In this document: piece by piece, positions 37,901 to 49,900 of the stretch
How positions within the stretch are numbered: the stretch's first letter is position 1
Layout: each line of letters starts with the position of its first letter
Assembly: GCA_916700875.1 (NCBI GenBank)
Contig: CAKAKS010000032.1
Coordinates: forward strand, 13,860,129-13,924,128
DNA: 64,000 nucleotides
DNA from: Sebastes aleutianus
Taxonomy: Eukaryota > Chordata > Actinopteri > Perciformes > Sebastidae
Direction: 5' to 3'
The notes under the pieces: generated by a model
Database searches by the model: none
Told to the model about the DNA's origin: nothing
The model's input: only the letters and a program-made list of their open reading frames with translations
Program-made: the position numbers and the translations under genes

Positions 37901-40900
37901 CCTCTGTCACGAACTGAGCATAGTTTTCTTCCTGGCTTCGATTAGAGGAAAATACATGTGTTTTGTTAGCGGGCTACACATTAACTCATGGCAGCAAACA
38001 AATAGGTCTGGCTAGGATTGTGCTGTTATGTGAACTTTACGTGTGCGTAGGCGCTTGTGTGTGCGTGCATGTCACCTTCGCATTGGCCTCTCCAGGACTT
38101 GGCGTAGCCATTGTTGCATTCACAGGTGTAAGATCCTTCTGTGTTGACGCATTCGCCGTTCTGGCACTTGTTGGGCATGCTGCACTCATTTATGTCTGCC
38201 AGGTTGAATGAAGACCAAGGAGAAAGGAAAAGAAAGTGACTATTGTGTTCCACGGCATTAATTAGGGCAGGATGCGTTTTAAATGAACAGCGCTGACAGA
38301 CAAGGACTTGAGAGTCAGAAAGCTAACAGCCGCCTGTGGTGGCTTTCATCCATTGGAAACATTATGTCTCCTGCTGTCATTTTGGGCTGTGTCTCACCTT
38401 GACAGAACTTCCTGTTCTGGGTGATCACCTGGCTGTAGCCGCTGTGGCACTGACAGGTATAGGAGCCGTAGCTGTTTATACAGCGGCCCTTCCCTTCACA
38501 CGGGTCCTCGTCACACTCGTTCACATCTGCGATGGGAGACGGAGAAAGAAAGTAAAGGCAGAGGACAGAGAAGGTGAGTACGAAAGATCGAATGCGACAT
38601 TACATTGCAGTTCCAGACTGTACACTTTCCAAGCCCTGACTTTGGAGCTCCTCTGCTGCGCAGGCATTCCTCAGTGATGGGCCCGAGCCCAGCCGAGTAG
38701 AGCGGAGTTCCGCGGCCAAGGCCTTCATCGTGAGGTAAGGGATCACAGCCCCGTGGCAGCTCTTTGGACGGCCTGTACGCTGTTGTCAGGCATCACGGAA
38801 CAGGTCAACATAAACAAACGGATCCCTTTCATTTTTTGGCTCGCTTCATTTCTCAAGGCTTCTGTGCCGTGTAATGTTTGGTGTTGAGGACTTGCTCGCA
38901 CAGAGACGATGACAGGCAGAGCCGCTGGAGCCTCTGGTGTCAGCATGTGGGTGTTTGAGTGTCCCACCGTTACCCCCGTCTATCTCCCTTTTCCCATCAA
39001 TGCTTACCAATGCAGTTGGTCTGCAATGCGCTGAGCTTGAATCCTGGCTCGCAGTGGCAGGTGTAGCCAGTCTGCACGGGAATACATTTCCCACGTCCAC
39101 ATATGGCCGGGGTGGAGGCACACTTGTCGATACCTAGGAAAAGCCACAGAGATGTGCACAGTCATAACTCAGAAGGCAGACGAGAATATCTTTGACCGAG
39201 GGTTACGTAACGTTACAGACACTGCATTCCACGAACACATGTTGTTTTCCATGAGAACCCTTCTTGCTGTTTTATAGGTGAGGTCTTGGATGAGAGGACA
39301 GGTTTTACAGCACTGTAGCGGTCTAACAGGTGCTATGAAGCTCTTACGAAGGGGTCGGCGAGAAGCAGGTCATGCGCAGTAGAGCCTGACATTAGTGTTG
39401 TTCTTGTCTTTTTCTGTCCAAATGGGCTGTGATAAAAACAGACAGTGAACTGTGTCTGGTTAAGGAGGGGAAACCTCACTACAGTATCTATAGGATTGCT
39501 GTAAATTATCCTCCCTATCACTCTTCCTCTCACTCTCTCTGTCACCAAAACACACACTTTAACCCTGTCATCCGCTCTTCCTCCCCTCCAATTTTCATAA
39601 ATCTGGCCTGTGTCAGCTCAGGTTAGCTTCCCCTTCCAAGAGGCACACTCAGTCTTGGTTTCTCACCCTCTGTGCAGGACGGCATCTTCAAGCCAAATTG
39701 GCTGTGAGAAAAGGGGTCAGATAAAAGCACAATACAAGCTCTCCTCAGCTTAACCCTGGGTAAGCCTGATATAATATCTTATCTTATGAGATGTGCTGCT
39801 GTCTGCCAGCGGTTGACTGAGAGCATAAAAAATTAAGAGTTAAGCTCTGTGCAGCTCTTGTGCTGGTTGTCCTACATCTCCATACCCACCTGTCAATTAG
39901 GCACTGGTGATTTTAGATCCAGTGTTTCCAGAGAGCCCGATGTTTAAGGGCACTTTCAGAAGCCAACATTTAGTCTGTTTTAACCAAACTCTGGTGCGGT
40001 TTGTTTGGTAAGTTGTGAACGCAGCAATCATGCGGATCAAAACAACCAGTCCGAGACCACTCCACACCTTCGCACACGCCCCTCAGCAAATTAATTGTTA
40101 TATTTGGTCCACTTTCATTTGTGCACTATGAAACCAAAACAGTCTTAGAAGAAAACGATCCAAAAGTATCAGTTTCACTCTGAATCGGACTAGCCAAACG
40201 GACTATGGCTTGTGAAAGCGCCCTAAAACGTGTATTGTAATGTATGTTTTACCTGTGGTCGAGTCGGTGAGGGTTGTCTCCTCTGAATCTGGCCTCAGGT
40301 TGATGATGGAGGAGTCTGGAGAAGTCTCTGTGAGGAGGGATCGAGACTGGGTTGAGTGCAAACACAGCGAACCACTAACACTGTGACACATAGTAAATCC
40401 TCATTCTCTCTACAAGCTAAACGAGACACTGCTTGTTTTCCCAACCACTACTGCCTCAGCTGTCACTCACTGGGCAGCTATATAAAAATGATCTACTCTT
40501 TCCTCCGGGGCTAAAAACAATACAACAACCAAAATAAATCAAGTGGACTCATTGAATGTAGTCAAAAGTCAGACGTTAATGTCAATGTTTTCGCTGGCGT
40601 GAGGGCAGCGCAGGATTGAGACTGCCACCGGAGTGAGCAATTTATAGAGGACACATCACGTGTCTGTGCGTGACTGAAAATTGGCCCGTGAGCTTCAAGA
40701 TGCTAAATCAGCGCTGAGGCGCTTGTTGACAGTGAACCAGTAGTGTTGTATGATCTGTATGAGTGAAGCCAAGAGACAAATACCTGGATATTTCAGTGGT
40801 GAGTCAGTCACAACAGCTGGCTAGAAAACAAGCAAATAATACACGTCAAAGATTTTGGTCACATTTCATCCCCATATTCTTGATCATGGAGTGTTTCTGC

Positions 40901-43900
40901 TTTTGTCGTCGCATTCTGCGCTAATTAGGTGTGTGCATCTACCAAAATGTGGCCTGAATAACTTATATAATCATAGCAAACCCTCCGGCTGAGATAGCTA
41001 GAGCATATCGCTCTAAGATAAACATTTCAAAAGTATGTGCCAGGAGGTTGACAGAGAGGGAGAACTCACCGGGATCAGAATTTCCACATCTGCCACGAGA
41101 TGGAGAGAAGAGGAAAAGTTTATCAGTAGCAAAAAGTTGACATTCTGTTCGCATTAACAAGTAACACAACTGACCACAAGCAACATACACAACAGCTCAT
41201 GTTCTCTTCAGGCACCTGACTCGCAGGCAGCTTTGGAGGTCTTTATTTCTAATAAAGCAAAGCTTACGGCACATTTCTCCTCTAAGCCAGACAGAGAAAC
41301 GTTGTATCAGAAAAGTAGAGCAGACTACCGGCCAAGGAAAAATGCAAAGAGACAAGGAAATAGATATCTCTGATAATGAAGACAAAAATCCCTAAATATT
41401 TACAGAATTGTCTCCTCATATAAATCAAAATGTCACAGCTTTGCCAATAAAGTATCTCACGAGCATTAAATCAGGAAGATACATTTACAGAAAATCCAGA
41501 GGATTTAGATGTATGGCCAATGTGGATTACTTGTGTGCATTTCTGTGATGCTCAGAGGGGTTTCACTTTGATGGATGGGGCACATGAGTACTACTTCGTA
41601 TATGTTCGAGGTTGCATTAAGCATTTATTTATTTATGGAGATGAAAACATCCTGTTGATGTTTGAATTCTCATAAAAAAGCTAATCCATTTACATCCTGT
41701 AGAGAATAAAATCCTATTATGTATCACTCAGCTGCCTTGAATTGTTGGGTTGTGGTAAAAGTGTATTCACCGGTTTGGATAACTCCGAAGGTCTAAGTGC
41801 ATAATAAGTACAGATTAGGACTGTTAAAGTTAATGCGATTAACGAAAATACTTTTTAACGGCACTAATTTCTTTAACACATAAACGCAACTTGCGATTTT
41901 TAAGTTGTAGCTAGAATGAAGATACTGGCATCATGTGAATCTAGAAAACCTAATCAATTGGTACCAATGGCTAAATAACGCTCCGAACTTACGCAAGTCT
42001 TACGAGTTTCCCTTTTACAGACATATATTTTTACAGACATACACTCACCGGCCACTTTATTAGGCACACCTGTTCAATTGCTTGTTAACACAAATAGCTA
42101 ATCAGCCAATCACATGGCAGCATCTCAATGCATTTAGGCATCTAGACGTGGTGAAGACGACTTGCTGAAGTTCAAACCGAGCATCAGAATGGGGAAGAAA
42201 GGGGATTTAAGTGACTTTGAACGTGGCATGGTTGTTGGTGCCAGACGGGCTGGTCTGAATATTTCAAAAACTGCTGATATACTGGGATTTTCACGCACAA
42301 CCATCTCTAGGGTTTACAGAGAATGGTCCGAAAAAGAGAAAATATCCAGTGAGCGGCAGTTGTGTGGACGGAAATGCCTTGTTGATGTCAGAGGTCAGAG
42401 GAGAATGGGCAGAGTGGTTCGAGATGATAGAAAAGCAACAGTAACTCAAATAACCACTCGTTACAACCAAGGTATGCAGAATACCATCTCTGAACGCACA
42501 ACAGGTCGAACCTTGAAACAGATGGGCTACAGCAGCAGAAGACCACCCGGTACTAGCAAGGTGTACCTAATAAAGTGGCCGGTGAGTGAATATATACTGT
42601 ATATATATACAGTATACGTCATAGTCAAGCCAACACACTGATAGCTGCTGTTGCCTGTGATTTCCAGTAATAAATATATACATATGCTTACATAAAGCAA
42701 GCATATTTGCCCACTCCCATGTTGATAACAGTGTTTAATACTTGTATAAGTAATCTCCCTGTAAGGTACATTTTGAACAGATAATAAATGTGCGATTATT
42801 CATAGCCCTAGTACTGAACATTCAGCAGCAGCCACTATTCATCTCTTTACCATTCAGACTTAACATTTACCAACCTTAAAGTCAGCTTGGCAGAGATTTA
42901 ATGTACCAAACATTTTATCCTCACCTTCCGGCTGTTTAGGTGTCTCCTCGTCTGGGTGAGAGGGATGGCTGCTGTGTGGAGTCAGAGGGTACCGTGCTTG
43001 TGGCGTCTCAGGGTACTCGGGGTATTGGGGTACGTGTGGCGTCTGTGGGTAGCTGGGGTATTGTGGCACCCAGGGCTCGGAGGATGGAGGCTGAGGGAAA
43101 GTGGGGCTCTGCTCCTCCCACGACACTCCTGTGCTCTGCAGATCATCTTCCTCCAGCTGCCTGAGAGAAATCTGCACGTCAGAGCGCGAGTAGGTGTATC
43201 CATGACCAGCTGGGCAGATCTCCTTGAAATGGTCTGCAGGGTAGGAAACACATAGCAGCAAAACAATGAGCCAGAGTGTAACTGTGGCTCATATTTCTGT
43301 CTGATACTCAGAGCAATACCATAAGCCATCCGTGTAATATTGTTATCTTGAGCATGCTGTGCTTTGCTGTGTGTTGTGTGAACGGGGGGGTCGGGTTTCG
43401 GCTCTCGCCGCAGAACTAGCTAGCTGGCAGGCCGGTGACAGCTGTCACAGAGGGCTACCAGCGAGGGGGATTTGGAAAGATTGGGGGGGATATCTGCACA
43501 GTCAAACAGACACAGCCATGCCAGTGGGGGAAGTAGAGGATCATGTAATACTGACTGACCTTTGAACTCTTTGGTGTAAAAGCATGTGAGTGAGAGGCTA
43601 ATGGAGGATTGGCTGACTGGATAAAAAGGGAGGGAGACTGCACCTCTTTGTGTCGGAGTCCAACAAACCTCAGCGATGGTGAATCCATTACAAGTGAGAA
43701 GCACCGTGTCCCCTACCTGACCTGAAACCAGCAACTCTACGCCAAAAAGAGTCTGGAATAGAGATATGAGTAATGACAGATATGTGGTCGCTGTAAATGC
43801 AGGAAACGTGGATATGATAGGCTACTGAATGATGAATTTAAAGTGGTGGGAAATGGGGCTATATATGATGAGGAGCCACATCAGAGGAACTGCAGTAAAT

Positions 43901-46900
43901 GTGGAATGATAGTCAACGGGCTCCTGTTACCGAATCACAAGTAATGGGCCTGGCTGCTTGGTTCAGAACATGGCTCTAACAGCTTGTCAGGCCATACAAA
44001 AGACAGCGTCCCAAAAAATCAGAGGCTGTGTGTCTGTGTACTGTGTCAGTCCAGGCTGAGCAGCACCATGGAGGTCTGTGATATCTGATCTATGACAATC
44101 CCCATGAATCACAGGCCAGTACAGACACTCCATAAAACCAGCCTGTTTCTCTCCGAGACTTTGAAGATTAGATCGCTATGGAAAAAAAAAAAAAAGATGA
44201 CAACTACTTCCCATGTTTCACTTGGCCAAGCTGTTTATTTCTGCTGTGAAGCTTTGCCGGTCTATTAGCGGGGTTTCTCTCTGAGGGTTGGAGTGATAAC
44301 ACAAGACGGACTCCCACTATTATGCAGCCTCTAAAATATGAAAAACTGTTATGTTTTTCCACTCTGAACACATTTGGTTATTTTGAGCTGCTTTACAAGC
44401 CTGGCAAAGAGCAGAATGGTGACTGAGTGGTAAATACCATTGCCTTCGCTAGCACTTGCATAAGATTACATGTGACATTTCATATCTGCAAAAGTGTTTA
44501 ACCCAGCAAATAGCAAGTACAGCAAAACCAGAAATGGAAGGTTTAGCTTGTAGATGGACGAGGACATAAGTATTAAACAGTGTAGTGTGTAGAGGAGAGT
44601 TGGGACACATGCAGCAGCAGTAGAGTAATTTTTGGTGGCTGTACCTGTTCCCGGTAAAGGACAGCGATCACATCCAGGGCCCCAGGCCTTGCCCACCCGG
44701 CTGCAGCAGCAGATCTGCTTGGTGATGTGTTGAGCAAGCGGCAGAGAGCATGTGCGTGCTGACACCGACCGGTAGCAGAACGCCCTCTGGTCAGACACAG
44801 CCTTGTCCGCTGGGGAGAGAAGTCAATGCGTCCTTTTTAATATTCCAATCCAATACATGAGAGAATGGCCGTAACTTATGTGTTGCGATACTTACAGACA
44901 CAGTGGCTCCTGTCAGCGTCTAACATGAAGCCTTGTTTACACGTGCACCTGTAGCTTCCTCTGGTGTTGAGACATTCAGCGTTCTTACAGAGCCCGGGCA
45001 ACAGGCACTCGTTGATGTCTGTGAAATATGCAGCACGTCAGTCATGGAGTATCTAGTCCATTCTCATTATGGAAATATCATGATGTCATGTTTTTCCCCC
45101 GACAAGATTTTTGTTTTGAACTTACGTTAAACCCCTGAACCAAACTCGGTGCAAGTATCGATAACAGACTTGGTGTACTGCATTTCACATTGAGTATACA
45201 GAGCCTTCATGCTTGCAGACAAGCAGAGATGATGTAAGGCTTTAGAAATCATTTACACCTTGAAAGGTGACAAAATATTGCAATAGATCATGTAGTCAAA
45301 ACCACCAGCTGCCGGGAGGTGATGAGAGATGGAAAATTTCAGGTTTCACAATAGTATGATGCAAAGAGGACTGATGACATGAGGGAAACATATCTAACTA
45401 TTAAGCAAGGAATATCTGTCTGTCTGTCTGTCTGTGGGTTAATGTCCTTCGCATATCTCGATAACCATTCATCCGATCTACTTCACACTTGGCGGGTGTA
45501 TTGCTGGGGACCCAAGGATGTGCAGTGTCGAATTTAGTGTAATTTGGACACGCGGCACATTCAGTATTAATAAAGTTTGAATAAACAAGCAAACAGTGGG
45601 GCTTCAGGGCTCTGCAGACGGGTTCCTTTACAGGCAGCGGCTTTACAGTTCACTTTTGCTGCTGGATGCTGGATATGTTACATGGATGCTGGGTAACTAA
45701 CGTCACTTCCCTGAAGTCAAGATGAGCGACCGCCAACTTGAAGCAGAATGGAACCGCAGTGCATTTCACCGGTGTGACGGTGAGTAACAGCGACTTGGGT
45801 GTGTTCCCCCGTTAGAGTGTATTTCCCAAGTGTATGACTAATAACGTTACCGCCAGCGAAATACCTCCGCTAACTAAATCCATTCTCTACTTTATAACCG
45901 CAGCGGTAATGTCAAAGCAGGCGACTTATACGGCTATTTGGAAATGAGCTCCACTAAGTGTATTTCACCGATGTTTCTGACTGAGAGTAACAGCGACCTG
46001 GGTGTGTTTGTTCCTGTTAACCAGAGTGTATTTCACCGATGTTTCTGACCATGAGTGGCTGCGACTTGGGTGTGTTTTTTCCACCATGAACCAGAGTGTA
46101 TTTCACCGGTGTTTCTGACCATGAGTAGCAACGACTTAGGTCTGTGACACAACTATGTCATGGCAGGTGTATTGCTCAGGACCCAAGGAAGCTAAGTGCC
46201 GAGTGTGAAGTTGTTTGTATGAGCGGTTCTCAAGAAAGCTGCAAGCAGCCACACCACAGGCCAAGCATTCGTCCCGTTCTGAACAGGCATGTTTTGAACG
46301 GGCAATGCACTAGTATAACAAATTTGATCACTGTAAAGCAGAACACCCTTCTGACTGCAAGATATAATAAACTCTCAGGGCTGTGGCGACCTTGGCTTTG
46401 AAATCTGGACAATCACACATGGGAAATAGAAGAATGTTTTAGATTATCATCTACCTCAGCATCTTTCCTTCCCACTGTCCAATAAGGTCACAGCATCCTT
46501 TGCCTACGTCAATGAGCGTAAGTCTGAAAGAGGTTTTTCCCTCTCCGTCTGGCCTGAACCATGTGCTGGAGTCTTACAGTGGCCAGTGGAGTTTGCTTAT
46601 TGCTCCAACAGTGCCTGAGTCACTAAGCCAAATGGAGGCAAGCAAGCCAGTTAATGTGCCAGCCAGGAGCATAGGGGGACATATTTCAGGCGCTTAGTCA
46701 TGCGATTGCGATCACACTGGGACCAGGCAAAGTTTGTTGTTCTATCGTGTTAAACAAAGAGTACATCATTAGGTCTTTCCCATTGCTTTGACGACTGCAA
46801 CCCGACAGCCTGCCACCACAGATTTTCCCAATTCTAATTAATCTGCTCTTGTTTTGTTGTTTTGCTTCCTGCTGGAAAAAGTGAGTTTATAAGGGATTGA

Positions 46901-49900
46901 GGCTGATAAATACTGTGGACTGAAGCTAATCCAGAGAATGCCTCAATGTTCTTTTTGTTGTTTCCTCTTTTCTATCTCTGTTTTCCTTTGTTTTTCTATG
47001 TCCCTTAGGGAGAACTGGTTCTAAAGCTGAAGCTGGCCTTATAATGCCAAAGCCTCCAGCCTCTACAGTATGTTATGACAACGTAAACAAGTCTCTGTTA
47101 GCAAAGGCGACCTGTTTGGATGAGCAAGGATGAGGCACATACTGTGAAGACAATGAAGCAGATGACACAGATGTCATGACTGCCTGTGCTCATAGACACG
47201 CTCTACAGAGCTAGGAATATTCTTGTACAGGTACTGTGGGAGCTCGGGTTTAGTTTAAGCAGCATGCTATCTGGTCAGAGTTCAGGTCAGTGTTGGGCTC
47301 AGCCTTCATCACATGGGGTCTTTAATCCATGGTTCGGTTGAGTCCCAGATTAGTGCTATTGTTACAGTCTGCTGGTGGGTTGATTGGGATTGAACTTGAC
47401 TTCCATGACAACTTGTCAGAACCAGCACTAATCTCAACATCTATTTTGAATCTATGCTTGGTTGCTTTCGTTGACAAATAGTCCTTGTGTGTGTCCATCA
47501 GCAGCTTTTATCATGGTTTTTATTGTCTAATGATACATATTGATGACTGCAATACATCTGAGTAGTTTCCAAACTCTGCATAAAGTGTCAGCCAGTCTGC
47601 TGCGACCTTACTTGACCTTGGTCAGTCTTAGCTTCTGGAAAAACCAATACTCCCATAAACACCGGCAGAATTATCCCATAAAAGAAATTGGCAGCATTAC
47701 TCTCTCAATATGTATTGGCTGTTATGGCTAAAGGGAGTACCTTATGACTACTTTGGAAGTCTCAAACCAGACATCACTTCTAGGGCCAGAAATGCATCCA
47801 TTCAGAAACTGTGAACAGAGGGAATGCACATCCTCCAAATACAGCCAAAGAAGCCATTACTGGGAAAATCAAGTTTTCACAGGCAAATTCCTGCTGTATA
47901 ACCTAATATATCCAGGACTCAACCTGTTGACCCGGGCAGTATTCAATATGAAAAACGTCATATGTGAGTGTTTTAAAATTGTCATTAGTTTTTATTAAGT
48001 TGCTCCAAAATGTCAAAAAAAGTTATGTAAGACTTCCATCATCTCTTCTTTGAAGTGCTGTGTGAGTAATATGACCTGCTCCCGGCAACGGTTTACCACC
48101 CACAACAGAGACCGCATCTATGTGCGCCTTTCATCTAACAAGCACAGTTTCAAATGGCCAATTCAGCTGACCTAGTTTCTGTGAAGCAGCTTCTGAAGAT
48201 AAGGAATCGTCTCTGAAGTCACAGAGCGGCTCATGGCGCTGATGGGGCATCTTATCGTAGCGTGGTCGTCACTGAAGGGTCACGGGACTGCAAGCTGTAA
48301 ATCGTGCCTATTACCGAATATGAGACAAGCTCTGGTCTGTTCCAATAAAAAACACTGCAAACAGCTCAGACTAGGAGCCCTGGTTTGGCAAGCTGGACGC
48401 CATCCTGATAATAATGACAAAACCCCATAAAAAAAGCAGGTTTTTGCCTCCTTGGCAGCTGCTGCGAGACCTGAAATTAGAAATAATTTTGGGGGAATGG
48501 AGCAGCAGCTGAACGGGACTTTAACGCGCTCCAGTAAATATTGTGGGTAACTGTCAGCTTTGCTTTTTTGGGAACTCAAGAAATGAGCAACCGAAAGGGA
48601 GGAACATCTTGAAACAATCAACAAGAAAAGAAAAGCATGAATAATAGAAAGAGAAATTTCCACATGTGTAGTTGACACACTATTGGAAAAATTAGTGTGT
48701 CCCTGTCCACAGGTCTTTGTTTTTATTAAAAGATGTTTCCCAACTGAATCACTACCTGAAAACATCAATGGGCCCATGGTACTGTACTGTGAGGATCAGA
48801 AAACATGTTGAACTTGCTGAACCAGTGGACGAGGCCTGTTATAGTAGTCAAAGCTGTCCATTGGACCGTTATGTTGTTGCACTCCATAGGCTTCAGTAAG
48901 CAGTGCTCTTTGGATTATGACACCATTAATCAAGTCATTGGCACAGCTCAGGTGGACTGTCAGAAAAGCTGCATTTTGTTATTGAAAGTGTCAGCGTCAG
49001 TCGCAGTGTTCATAGATTAAGTAGCGCATTTTTCCTGTGTCTTTCAGCCGAGGGTTTATTTGTTCACGTCGACTAATTCCGGCGCTGTATACAAACACCA
49101 GCAACAAATATAAATAGTCTGAATTCCCTAGTGGAAGATTGTGTACAGAGTTGACACTGTGGGTGGTTTTAGCTTCATGGACTACCAACCAGATGACAAC
49201 TAGACACCTCTGGGATGCTGCAATAGAGGAACATACAGCGTATGCTCAGGAAGTTTGTTTTTACATACAGATCTGTCAGTTATACAGGTTTTCTTCTGGT
49301 GGCATCAATAGGGAGGCTGGGCAACAAACGGGTCTGCAACTAAAGCTCTCCTCCAAATACTCTGGGAGCCACTTTTGCCATAATTGCAGCCTGCCGTACC
49401 ATTCTCCACTCAGAACCCCAACGGCCAATTAAAACAACAGCCCCAGGTGCTTATTGGCTGCTGAACTCTGACCCTGGACCAAGGCTAATTGTAGTCTTGT
49501 CCTGGTTCCCATAAGGGCCAGACGTACAGCAAGGAATACTTTTATAGAGGTCCCCAGGGGTCCAGGTAAGCATGGAAACATATGGGCAGTAAGTTTTTTT
49601 TATCACATCCATGCTATTATATTTAATAATAGCTATGTTTTTGTTATGGGTAAGCTACGTATTAAAATGTGCAGTGGGTTAAATCATATGATAACATACA
49701 GAACATATTGCTATACATACACGTTTCTAGTGCTGCAATGACAAACCGATTAATCGATTAGTTGTCAACTATTCAATTAATCGCCAACTATTTTGATAAT
49801 TGATGAATCTGTTTGAGTAATATTATAAGAAATATAGTCAAAATTCTCAGATTTTTTAAATGTGAATATCTTTCTGGTTTCTTTACTCCTCTCTGACAGT

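Larger units (their letters stand above)
41817..42809. mobile_element. Older non-autonomous element split by a Tc1 insertion
   Basis: The left part 41817-42030 starts aggactgttaaagttaatgc. The right part 42640-42809 has 'ctccctgtaaggtacatttt' followed by 'gaacagat' and ends tgcgattattcatagccct. Both belong to one family known from fish (TIR approx. AGGRCTRT). The Tc1-like element at 42042-42588 lies between them. Confidence 0.6.

Noticed and set aside
39669..39704. Possible extra hinge exon (CTCACAG acceptor, GGTGAG donor)
   Set aside because: Entering in the required phase 1 gives an immediate TGA; the open phase does not fit its neighbours, which already join in frame.
42590..42617. TA-rich palindrome as a hairpin terminator or regulatory site
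   Set aside because: Simple TA microsatellite-like sequence just outside the Tc1 end; no further evidence of function.
48280..48777. 165-codon minus-strand open frame
   Set aside because: No recognisable domain, no splice-site support, no link to the LTBP2 reading frame; expected by chance in a window this size.
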